Assembly: GCA_018894105.1 (NCBI GenBank)
Contig: CM032127.1
Span: 5,983,001-6,047,000 of the forward strand
DNA: 64,000 nucleotides
From: Jacaranda mimosifolia
Taxonomy: Eukaryota; Streptophyta; Magnoliopsida; Lamiales; Bignoniaceae
Reading direction: 5' to 3'
The notes under the pieces are model-generated. The model did no database searches and was not told where the DNA came from. It worked only from the letters and a program-made list of their open reading frames with translations. Positions 47,525 to 57,241 of the stretch are shown piece by piece. How positions within the stretch are numbered: the stretch's first letter is position 1; every line of letters starts with the position of its first letter. The position numbers and the translations under genes are program-made.

Positions 47525-49030
47525 TGAGGAGACTTCATATCCTTTCATTCGCAGCAGACGAAATGCCATGGCAAGACAAGTAACGTCTGCAAAAATTTCT
47601 TCTTCATTCTGCTGCCGTAACCTTTTGAATGCTCAAACATATTGGATCAGATTGAAGCATATATCATGATGGTATGCATACAGAAAACATGGATCTCCTT
47701 ACTAAAATCACCTGTATGTTTCTTCTAGAATATTTTTGATTTCAGATTGAAAATATTGATCTACTCCCAACCTTTCAAGTGTATCGACCATACAGAGCGG
47801 ACTGTATGTATCCACAGGCCACATGGTAGGTACTGCCAGAAAATTGAAAGAAATATGTAACATTTAAATAGAAAAATCATTTTTATCATTTGATTCGGTC
47901 GTGCAAAATTGAAACACAATAAGCACATATACAATTCAAGAGAAGTACCCCATGTCTTGAAAATTTTAAGAACTAAATGTAAGTATTCAAAGCACTTGTT
48001 GTCTTGATAGTGAATCAAAGCACCTGCAGTAGCCGCCGGTCAATTGAAAAGGGAACCATTACTTCTCTGCTGTGTCAATACGTTTTTCCAGTTCAATGAC
48101 TCTCCAAGTCCTTCAGCAACATATTCCAAATTCTTTTTCCTTCAAATATGAGCATTTCAAGAAACACAATGTTTAGAATCATGCAAATTAAGATTATCAA
48201 TGATGCCTGCCAATCAAAACAGTTCAGCACTTCAGCTATAAACCAAAACTTGAGCAATTAAAATGCTCAAATTCTTCTTCTCATTTTTCAGATTATTTTC
48301 TTTAATTTAGCCATTCAAATGTTTCAGACCCTGCTAAAATATTGGATTACTATTTGTTTTTCCATGTTTTTTATTTTGATAAACCTTTCAGACTAAACCA
48401 TCAGGGCCTTTGTCAGAACAAATAGATTTTGCTAACATGACTGCACCCCAATATACTAACCTCTTAATTTCCGAGTCCCGATTTTGATAAAGAGAATCAA
48501 CAAAGTCTTGGTTAAAAGGCAGAGTCAAATCCAGCTCATTAGCATAGTTGATCATAATGGGAAAAACAATGTCAAAGCCAATTGGAGAAAGCTGATCCTT
48601 GTCAGTAGCAGCCCACGCGTTTGCTTTTATGAACTCCAAGCCTGGAAACAAGTTCCCCGAATATGGTAATTACTTAGTTTGAAGAAAAAATGAACACAAT
48701 TCAAACTAAATTTAACTACAACAATATTTTTGGTTCCAAGAGGCACAATATTTTTCTCTAGAAGACAAAATTCTTAGAAAATGCGTTTTACCTACCTTTG
48801 CGGACTAGTTGCTGGCCGACATTCCATTTGCGGAGGGCAAGCAAGCACGCCAATGTGCAAGAAAGGGAATCTTTAACCAGAGATGGATGGCCCGGATACT
48901 GCAGACCCCATGAACCATCCGGGTTCTGATTTTCTATGATCCAATCCAGGCACTGCGGAAACAATGGCTTCCCGCCGGAATATTCCCTGGACGGCACCAT
49001 GGCCACCCACGCCGTGTCGTAAGCGGACGG

Positions 49031-49150
49031 CGTAATCTCAATCTCCCCATTTATCTTCTCTTTTTTATTTCCAATCGAATTTCGTAAGCTCGAAATCTCA
49101 ACATTCCCAACTATCTTCTCTCTTATTTTTCCAGTCGAATTTTGTAAGCT
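49031..49150 (-). repeat. In-frame 60-bp tandem duplication at the start of KSL exon 3
   Basis: Two adjacent 20-codon units, 49150-49091 ([20 protein letters not shown]) and 49090-49031 ([20 protein letters not shown]), align without gaps, and the first begins exactly at the exon border. Kaurene synthases normally have one such segment before the SAYDTAW motif. The copies differ at about 9 of 20 residues, so the event is not recent. Confidence 0.75.
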
Positions 49151-49818
49151 CTACATTATAAGAATGTTAATTGGATGGGGTTATACGGGTTATGGTAAAA
49201 ACAAGGTATTTCACTTTATTTGCACCCCTCAATTATATACATGAAACATCCAATGGCTTGTAGTTAGTGTCATCAAGTCTCTCATACGATGTGGGAGGTC
49301 TCATGTTCAATCCATATGAATATTTTTGTGTGTATTTTATGATGTGTCTCCTGGTTGTGGTCGTATAGAATTTGTACTTTTATTTTATTTGATTTAATAT
49401 TTATATTCTATTAATTGATTTATTGTAAAATTGATATTCTTGATTTGATTGTAAAGGATACTTTCTAAAGATTATATACATGAAATAGTTAATCTCTTTA
49501 AATATTAAAAATATACACTTTATATCCTCTTCAATTAAAAAAAATATATAATTTTTTAATTTAACAGATATTTTTAAATAATGAACTGCAGATTTTAATT
49601 TTTTTTAAATTTAATAATATAGAATAACTAATTCAACTAAAGTCAATATATAATGCTATAATATAATTTTATACTAAAATAATCATTTACTGGTATCTTT
49701 ACTCATAATTATAAAAGTATCTAAATAACCAATACTTCTAGAAAAAAATTATGTTAGATATCTTTAAGTAAAATAATAAATTTATTCATAATCAACATAG
49801 ATAGATATTTAGAAAATA

Positions 49819-50430
49819 GGCAAATTACAAAATTAATCATGTAATTATACCTTACTGGCAATTTTTAATTTTATTTTTTTGGACCGCAAGATTGGTACAC
49901 CATCTCTTGAAATTTAGTAATTTAAGAACAAATTGAGCTTCAAAGTAATGTGGCACTAGCCCACGCCTACTTGGCGCGGCGCGGCGTGGCGCCCTATCTC
50001 AAACTTGTCATACTTCTCTCCTATGTGGGCAATGATGTGGCAATTCAATATGCCACTTCGATAAAAATACAAAATAAGTAAAAAATAAATTTATATATAA
50101 AAAATAAAAGAAGCCAAAAAAATTACAAAGGTAAACATACAAACACATATACATACATATATAAATTTTAAATATAATATATATATATATATATATATAG
50201 TTCCACTCACCCCCACCAACATGGGCCAGGCCACTTGCTAGCTGGTAGATCTGCCTGGTCGCATGAGCATGGCAACCCCAGTGGCCGCTGGCCCACACTG
50301 AGGCGGCCGCTGGCCAGCAGCCAAGTTGAGTGGAAGGGTTGTGGTTGGTGCCGGAAGTCGGGAGGGTCGGGGAAGGGTAGGGGACCATGGGGATTCTTCT
50401 TCTTCCTCCTGCTCCTGCTCCTCTTCTTCT

Positions 50431-50519
<89 letters not shown>

Positions 50520-51312
50520 TTGAATTATTTATCTACACTAATTGAATTCTTTTAAATGTATTTATCATTTTAATATTATTATATAATCTTAAATTATATA
50601 AATAATAGGATAGACTTAAATTTTTATTGTTTAATTTTTATTTTATTTTTAAATTAATAAATAAATTCAACAAAATTTAATTAAATTTTTATGTATGTTT
50701 ACTATTTTAACATTATTAAATATGTAACTTAATATTATTCAAATTATATGGCCTAAAGTGATAAATTAGATTTTTTAAAAAATTTAGATGATAAATTCGT
50801 AAGAAATAAAATCTTATAAATTGAAGGATATTTAATATTTTAAATTCTGATGTATAATTTTTAAATTTTTTTTAGGACTTGATTCTTTTAATTCAATGAT
50901 ATAGCAAGTGGGATATATGTGTATATATGTTTATATATGTGAATATATATATAATTATATAAATATTTTTCAAGATTTATCTTTTTTCATCTTTTTGCTT
51001 TTTTTGCTTTTTATGTATTTATTTTTTGGTTTTTTGTGCAATTTTTTCATTTTTTTTTCTCGTCCATGGGTGTAATACATGTGTTGACATGGCAAGAAAG
51101 GGTTGCCACACCACATGCCACGCAAGAAAGAGGATGAGGTTTGGAATGACAAGGTGCCACGTAGGTGCAGGCCGGTATCACATGACTTTTGGGCTCAATT
51201 TGTTCTCAAATTATCAAATTTCAAAAGCTGGTGTATCAATCTTACAGTCTGAAAAAATAAAATCAAAAATTGCCAGTAAGATATAATCATGGGACCAATC
51301 TTATAATTTATC
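49819..51312. mobile_element. Mutator-like element with about 125-bp terminal inverted repeats, in KSL intron 2
   Basis: The left arm (49819 to about 49946) and the right arm (about 51188-51312) are inverted copies. For example, ACCTTACTGGCAATTTTTAA at the left pairs with the complement of AAAAATTGCCAGTAAGATAT at the right, and both share GAACAAATTGAGC. Long TIRs point to the MULE group. The interior holds a GC-rich part and a long compound microsatellite, with no transposase. I could not identify a clear 9-bp target duplication. It occupies most of the 2.36-kb KSL intron 2. Confidence 0.7.
50397..50518. repeat. Compound (TTC)n(TTA)n microsatellite
   Basis: An imperfect TTC/TCC tract (about 50397-50462) passes directly into an uninterrupted TTA run (about 50463-50514). 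It sits inside the MULE-like element in KSL intron 2. Apparent Leu/Phe- or Ser/Tyr-rich ORFs here are repeat translations. Confidence 0.9.
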
Positions 51313-51669
51313 TTGGATATCACAGAATTCTTTACAAAATTTAACAAAATAGTATCATAAGATCGCCAATACCATTTACTTAAAAGCACAAGTGAAGTGA
51401 GGACAAGCCATAATAACGGGGACAAAATAGAATCCACAGACTCTCGTAGGAATTTCTTGACCATCACAGAGTCTCAAAATATAATTTGAGAAATAATCAT
51501 ACACTTACGGTTGAGTTATTGAGGCCGCATTTCACAGCGTAATTGACAGGTTTAGCGATGACAGGTTTCTTGCTGGTGGCTGTAATAAAAAGTCATAAAC
51601 AAATATCAAAACATTTTGAATATATACACAAGATTTCTGAGGAGATGTATTAATAGTGCTATTACCTGG

Positions 51670-51951
51670 TATTGAGAGTATATTGTAAATGTTTGTAAAA
51701 TATTTATTATGCTTGCATTCTGTTGCATGTTAGTTAGTCATACAACTAATTCTGTTAGCTTAACTAACCCTAATGCAGTTTATGCTGCCAGCTAACCCGT
51801 ATATATATATTCATCATTCCTTCATTTGGAATAACACACACATTTTCACATTTGTGCTCAGATTTCATCTTCCGCATGCGACCGTCTTCTCTGTAGCGCA
51901 TTCCAGCTTCTGCTCCCATTTTCTTCTCTCAGTCCTTTTTTAATCTCAACA
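51670..51951 (+). repeat. Copia 5' LTR (282 bp)
   Basis: It runs from TATTGAGAGTATATTG to AATCTCAACA. The start is TA rather than TG; the 3' copy has the same TA. A GTATATATATATTC stretch (about 51799-51811) could be the TATA region. The initiator-Met-type primer site TGGTATCGGAG follows at 51952. Confidence 0.95.
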
Positions 51952-51963
51952 TGGTATCGGAGG
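51952..51963 (+). promoter_or_regulatory. Copia primer binding site (initiator tRNA-Met type)
   Basis: TGGTATCGGAGG immediately after the LTR differs at a few positions from the TGGTATCAGAGC site typical of plant copia elements. Confidence 0.8.
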
Positions 51964-52047
51964 ACATTGGTCCCCGTTGATCTCCACCACCATCAGTTCT
52001 ATCTTCTCCAAATTTAAGCTTTACTCCCTGTTTCCTTCAAATCATCA

Positions 52048-53212
52048 ATGGACGCTCTCCGATCGTCATTCTCAGCTGCTTCCAATGGTCAATCCGCCGC
52101 CGATGAAGCTGCGAGTCCGTTCTATCTTCATCATTCCGATGGACCGGGGCTCAACCTGGTTTCTCAACTTCTAACCGGAGAAAACTATGCCTCCTGGAGT
52201 AGAGCGATGTTAATTGCTCTATCTGTCAAGAACAAGATCGGATTCATAGATGGTTCCATTCCAAAACCGCCGGCAGATGATCCTGCCTTGCTCACCTCTT
52301 GGACACGGAACAACAATGTCGTTATTTCCTGGTTATTGAACTCTGTCTAGAAGGAAATCTCAGCCAGTATTATATATTCTGACACCGCGCATGATATATG
52401 GTTGGATCTCAAAGATCGATTCCAGCAATGCACTGGCCCCAGACTCTACCAACTGCACAAGGAGTTGGTCAATCACACACAAGGGATAAGCTCTTTAAGC
52501 ACCTACTTTACCAAGCTGAAGACTATCTGGGAGGAATTGAGCAACTATCGTCCGATCTGCACTTGTAATCAGTGCTCCTGCGGCGGCGTCAAGGAACTCA
52601 GTTAGCACTACAACCGAGAGTATGTGTTAGCCTTCTTAATGGGGCTCATATGCTCAAATCCGCAGCCAGATTTTGTTACTTGATCCCTTGCCTTCCATCA
52701 GCAAGGTGTTTTCTCTAGTTGCACAGGAAGAACTGCAGCAAGGAGTTGGTATTCCATCACAATCAGACAGTTCAGGCAATCTGGCCTTGGCAATTAAGTC
52801 TGATGCTCACAACTTCAACAATAAATCTCCCAGCACTCAACATTCCAACACTTACAAAGGACCAAGGAGGGAAAGGCCATATTGCACCCACTGCTCTAAC
52901 TTCGGGCACACTGTGGAGACCTGCTACAAACTCCACGGCTACCCTCTTGGCTTCAAATTCAGACCTAGAGCTTCCTCTCCTCAAGTTCATCACAACCGTA
53001 TCCCCACACCTCGTCACAACACCAACAATGTCAACCAAGTTTCTACTCCACTGTCTTCCAATGCATCCAACAGCTCCCTTCCACCACTGACCACAGCTCA
53101 GTATAACCAGCTCCTCACTCTCTTATCCACTCACACCAGCAACCCTCCAGCATCAGCTCCTCTCTCTACAGACACTGAACTTCAGTCCACTGCATTCACT
53201 ACAGGTACCTAG
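52048..53212 (+). pseudogene. Copia gag with zinc knuckle, interrupted
   Basis: The ATG at 52048 opens a frame with LLTGENYASWSRAMLIAL, typical of copia gag. A TAG at 52348-52350 and another at 52603-52605 break it, and the frame shifts near 52640. It resumes with LLLDPLPSISKVFSLVAQEE and the zinc knuckle CTHCSNFGHTVETCYKLHG (C-x2-C-x4-H-x4-C). A further TAG at 53210-53212 separates it from the protease. The product would be the particle shell. Confidence 0.85.
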
Positions 53213-56200
53213 CTTCCTACCTCGTCTCACCATAAACCCTATCTTAACAGTTGGATCGTTGATTCTGGCGCTAGTAGACACATTTGCTCTAATGTTGCCC
53301 TGTTTCACGACCTCACACCTATCAAGCACTTTTCTGTTATTTTGCCTAATAACACTAGCATTCCAGTTTTTTATAAGGGAGATATCATTTTGAGTTCTTC
53401 TCTTACCTTACATGATGTCTTATATGTCCCTCAAATCAAACTTCAGCTACTGTCTGTTGGATCCCTACTTCTACATTCCTCTCTTAATGTGATTTTCACT
53501 AATGATAGTTTTACCATCCAGGATGTCAAGACTTTGAAAACGATTGGCAAGGGTAAGAAAGAAGGTGGTCTATACACGCTTGCTGCCAACACTGCCTTTG
53601 CTAGCACCGTTGCTCATCTTAATGCCATTACTTCACACACCTGGCACCGTAGACTAGGTCATCTTTCAAATAAAATGCTTAGTGTCTTGAAGCCTTTACT
53701 GAAATTCGATGTAATTGATTTCAATAAGCCATGCGATGTATGCCCCTTAGCTAAACAAAGAAAGCTTCCTTTTATTTCTCATAACCAATTTGTTCAAAAA
53801 CCGTTTGATCTTATACACATAGATACTTAGGGCCCTTTTCATGCACACTCACACACTGGCCACCGATTCTTTCTCACCATTGTAGATGATTGCACTAGGT
53901 TCACTTGGACATTCATGCTCACACACAAGTCTGAGGCATCACACATCATCCCTAGATTTTTCACCTTAATACAAACTCAATTTAATATCTCTATAAAGAA
54001 AGTCATGAGTGATAATGCTAAGGAGCTAAATCTTTCAAATTTTTTCACTAAACATAGTGTCATCCACCAGCTTACTTGTGTTGAAACACCGCAGCAAAAC
54101 GCAGTCGTTGAACGCAAGCATCAACACCTTCTAAACGTCGCCCGTGCCCTTTATTTTCAGTCTCACATCCCCCTTTCCTTTTGGAATGAGTGTATTTTGA
54201 CAGCCACTTACCTCATCAATGGGACTCCTTCTCACATCCTCAAACATAAGTCCCCATTCGAACTCCTTTATCGCACCCCCGTCGACTACTCTCAACTCAA
54301 AACTTTTGGCTGTCTTGCATATGTCTCCACCTTAAGTGCTCACCGCACCAAGTTCGAACCAATGTCCAGCCCATGCATTTTTCTTGGCTATCCTCCTGCC
54401 ACTAAGGGCTACAGATTCTATGATCTCACCACGAAACAAACTGTTGTTTCACGAAATGCCATCTTCCATGAGGCCATCTTTCCTTTTGCTGAAATCTCCA
54501 AGCAGGATATCACTGCCGACCCATTTCATGAACTCATCCTTCCTCTTCCGTCTCATGACAGTTTCAACTCTTTGTCCCAGCCATGCTCCTCTGTGGCTCC
54601 TAACCCTCAACCTGCCGCTGCTTCCCACAATACCCCCATTCGCAAATCCACTCGACCCTCTAAACGTCCTACATATCTGCAGGACTATCATTGTGGCCTC
54701 TTAAAATCAGCTCAACCCTCATCTCGCTGCCAATATCCCATCTCCGATTATGTCTCTTATCAACGTTTCTCTCCAAAACACAAAAACCTCTTACTTACCA
54801 TATCGTCACACCCTGAACCTCAATCCCATCAGCAAGCTCTCAGAGATCCTGAGTGGCATGCAGCGATGAAATCTGAGCTCACTGCACTCACTACAAATAA
54901 AACTTGGTCTGTTGTCCCCCTCCCCCCCGGTAAGCACACCATTGGTTGCAGGTGGATTTTTAAACTCAAGCTTAAAGCTGATGGCACAATCGATCGATAT
55001 AAAGCCCGCCTAGTCGCCAAGGGTTACACTCAACAAGCTGGTGTTGATTTCCTCGACACATTCTCTCCAGTCGCCAAGTTCACCACAGTAAAGGTTCTCC
55101 TCTCACTCGCCGCGTCCAATCAGTGGCACTTAGCTCAACTTGATGTCAACAACGCCTTCCTCAACGGCGATCTCTTTGAAGAAGTTTACATGGAACTCCC
55201 TCCAGGTTACACCCCTGATCCCTTAGGTTCTAATTCTGGTTCTAAACTTGTCTGTAAGCTGCACAAAGCTTTGTATGGCCTACGGCAGGCATCTCGCCAA
55301 TAGTATTCGAAATTGTCATCTATCTTGGTACACCTTGGCTTCTCTCAATCCTCCGCCGATCACAGCCTATTCACAAGAGGTTCTGGGCACTCCTTCCTCG
55401 CTATCTTAGTCTATGTAGACGACATTATTCTCTCTGGCCCCTCTCCGACAGCCATCGCCGACCTCAAGCTTATTCTTCAGCAACACTTTAAACTTCGCGA
55501 CCTTGGTGATCTGAAGTACTTCTTGGGTTTAGAAGTCTCTCGATCACCATCTGGTATCTTCATTTCACAAAGACAGTATGCGCTTCAAATCCTCAATGAT
55601 TCAGGTATTCTTGCTGCTAAGCCCTCTCAAGTACCACTGGACCCGCACACCAAACTCAACTCTACGGATGGTGATTTGCTCCAAGATCCTACACAGTTTC
55701 GCCGCTTAATTGGCCGTTTATTGTATCTCACCGTGACTCGGCCAGACATCACGTTCGTCGTTCATCGTCTCAGCCAGTTCCTGAATGCTCCTCGGACACC
55801 CCATTTCCAGGCTGCCCAACACTTACTTCGCTATCTCAAAGGGGTCCCAGGTCAAGGCATATTCTTTCCATCCAACTCTTCCCTCCGGCTCCTAGCCTTC
55901 TCCGATGCAGACTGAGCCTCATGCTCAGAATCACGCAAGTCTACAACTGGCCTGTGCATCTTTCTGGGCAGCTCCCTTATCTCTTGGAAATCCAAGAAAC
56001 AGGCCACCGTATCCCGCTCCTCCGCCGAAGCCGAATATAGAGCTCTTGCTACCACAGCTGGTGAACTCACTTGGCTGCAGCAACTCCTCCATGACTTGCA
56101 GATTCGGCTAGCTACACCTCATTTGCTGTTTTTTGACAACCAAGCTGCCCCACACATAGCCACCAACCCAGTCTTCCACGAGCGCACCAAGCACATTGAA

Positions 56201-56368
56201 ATCGAATGCCACTTTGTTCGCGAGAGAGTCAAAGCAGGCAAGCTCAAACTCATGCCCGTCAGCTCCGGTCACCAACTCGCCGATGCCCTTACAAAGCCTT
56301 TGCATGCCACTGCCTTGTCTCATCTACTCTTCAAGATGGGCATTCGCAACCCTCACAGCCCATCTTGA
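53213..56368 (+). pseudogene. Copia pol (protease, integrase, RT, RNase H), one frame with three stops
   Basis: All in one frame: protease SWIVDSGASRHI; GAG-pre-integrase TWHRRLGHLSNKM; integrase with Asp at HIDT, Asp at SDNAKEL and Glu at [10 protein letters not shown] from [15 protein letters not shown] to LVYVDDIILSGP; RNase H with DAD and ending [13 protein letters not shown] and [11 protein letters not shown]. Stops: TAG 53828-53830, TAG 55301-55303, TGA 55913-55915, each where copia elements have a conserved Trp. There is no frameshift in pol, so the copy is nearly intact apart from these transitions. Confidence 0.9.
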
Positions 56369-56377
56369 GGGGGGGGG
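56364..56377 (+). promoter_or_regulatory. Copia polypurine tract
   Basis: TTGAGGGGGGGGG directly precedes the 3' LTR, as expected for plus-strand priming. Confidence 0.8.
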
Positions 56378-56659
56378 TATTGAGAGTATATTGTAAATGT
56401 TTGTAAAATATTTATTATGCTTGTATTCTGTTGCATGTTAGTTAGTCATACAACTAATTCTGTTAGCTTAACTAACCCTAATGCAGTTTATGCTGCCAGC
56501 TAACCCGTGTATATATATTCATGATTCCTTCATTTGGAATAACACACACATTTTCACATTTGTGCTCAGATTTCATCTTCCGCATGCGACCGTCTTCTCT
56601 GTAGCACATTCCAGCTTCTGCTTCCATTTTCTTCTCTCAGTCCTTTTTTAATCTCAACA
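56378..56659 (+). repeat. Copia 3' LTR (282 bp)
   Basis: Same length and ends as the 5' LTR with five substitutions (four transitions, one C/G). Its terminal TGTTGAG, read on the minus strand, supplies the T of the rebuilt KSL exon 1 splice donor. Confidence 0.95.
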
Positions 56660-56757
56660 CCTGGAAAAGTTTTCCTGCTGTTCCGGATTCTATGGTCCGA
56701 AAAAGGAGTAACTTTGAGTTTGAACCCGAGTAGCATTTCCTTCTGCACCTGGAAAGT

Positions 56758-56779
56758 GGGGGGTGGGGGTGGGGTGGGG
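56758..56779 (+). promoter_or_regulatory. G-quadruplex-prone tract just upstream of the KSL start
   Basis: Four G-runs (6, 5, 4 and 4 G) separated by single T, 22 to 43 bp before the KSL ATG at 56736. The G-rich strand is the template strand of KSL. The context continues GT-rich to about 56803. Whether it lies in the 5' UTR or promoter is unknown. Confidence 0.6.
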
Positions 56780-56818
56780 TGGTTGTGGGGTTGTGGTGGC
56801 TGGACAGGAATGTGCCGT

Positions 56819-57241
56819 CAACAATGGTAGATTATAAGGCAGCAAGGCTAATAGCTCAACTATATTAGTGCTTGGATTAAAATAAAAATGTCAACACAAA
56901 TTGTGTGAATGGTCACTTTCCTTCCACAAAATTTAGTATTAAAAATTCCCCTCTCAAGTGTGAGTACTTTTTATCTTTAACATTCATTCTAGACTATATA
57001 ATCTTATTGGATGTTATTTGAAAAGCATTCCAACAATGGTTGATTATAAGGCTAATGGCTCACTATATTAGTGCTTGGATTGAAATAAAAATGTCGACAC
57101 AAAATGCTTGGATAGACTTTTGGTCCACAAATTTTAGTATTAAAAATTCCCCTCTCAAGTGTGAGTTCTTTTTTTCTTTAACATACATAATACTATTTCA
57201 TTCTAAACTATATAATCTTATTGGATGTCATTTGAAAATTC
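56819..57241. repeat. Tandem duplication (about 212 bp) in the KSL upstream region
   Basis: 56819-57030 and 57031-57241 are adjacent direct copies. Both start CAACAATGGT and share TATATTAGTGCTTGGATT, TAGTATTAAAAATTCCCC and CTATATAATCTTATTGGATG. They differ by small indels and substitutions. The block starts about 80 bp upstream of the KSL ATG and therefore spans the likely promoter. Confidence 0.85.

Larger units (their letters stand above)
51670..56659 (+). mobile_element. Young Ty1/copia retrotransposon in KSL intron 1 (4990 bp)
   Basis: Two 282-bp LTRs differ at only 5 positions. An exact 5-bp duplication CCTGG flanks the element (51665-51669 and 56660-56664). Order of domains is gag, zinc knuckle, protease, integrase, RT, RNase H, which is copia order. 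It lies antisense to the KSL gene and exactly on the exon 1/intron 1 border. One frameshift and six stop codons interrupt the polyprotein despite the young LTRs. Confidence 0.95.
45368..56736 (-). pseudogene. KSL: ent-Kaurene synthase-like diterpene synthase, 14 exons, disrupted
   Basis: Exons (minus strand, 5' to 3'): 56736-56661, 51579-51509, 49150-48796, 48641-48461, 48139-47949, 47832-47712, 47621-47524, 47343-47129, 47015-46906, 46806-46708, 46628-46413, 46281-46140, 46047-45802, 45703-45368. They total 2457 bp (818 codons plus stop). All but one intron have GT-AG borders, and phases match throughout. Exons 1-2 encode a plastid-transit-like leader ending AVKCGL. Exon 3 has [14 protein letters not shown] and QNPDGSWGL (gamma/beta domains). 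Exon 11 has the class I metal site DDFFD, and exon 13 the second metal site LLNDIQTFE. The enzyme would ionise ent-copalyl or related diphosphate in plastids. Breaks: TGA at 48040-48042 (exon 5) and 46959-46961 (exon 9), a TT donor after exon 7, and a copia insertion at the exon 1 donor. Exact substrate and product are unknown. Confidence 0.9.

Noticed and set aside
47761..48018. ORF reading through the exon 5/intron 5 border of the KSL
   Set aside because: The GT donor at 47948 and AG acceptor before 47832 join the conserved frame; the rest of the ORF is intron.
48788..49006. A short internal Met start for the KSL ([14 protein letters not shown])
   Set aside because: This Met lies inside the conserved [13 protein letters not shown] motif; splice phase and upstream exons show the true start at 56736.
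50235..50555. ORFs rich in Phe/Leu or Ser/Tyr on the plus strand
   Set aside because: They are translations of the (TTC)n(TTA)n microsatellite in KSL intron 2, not genes.
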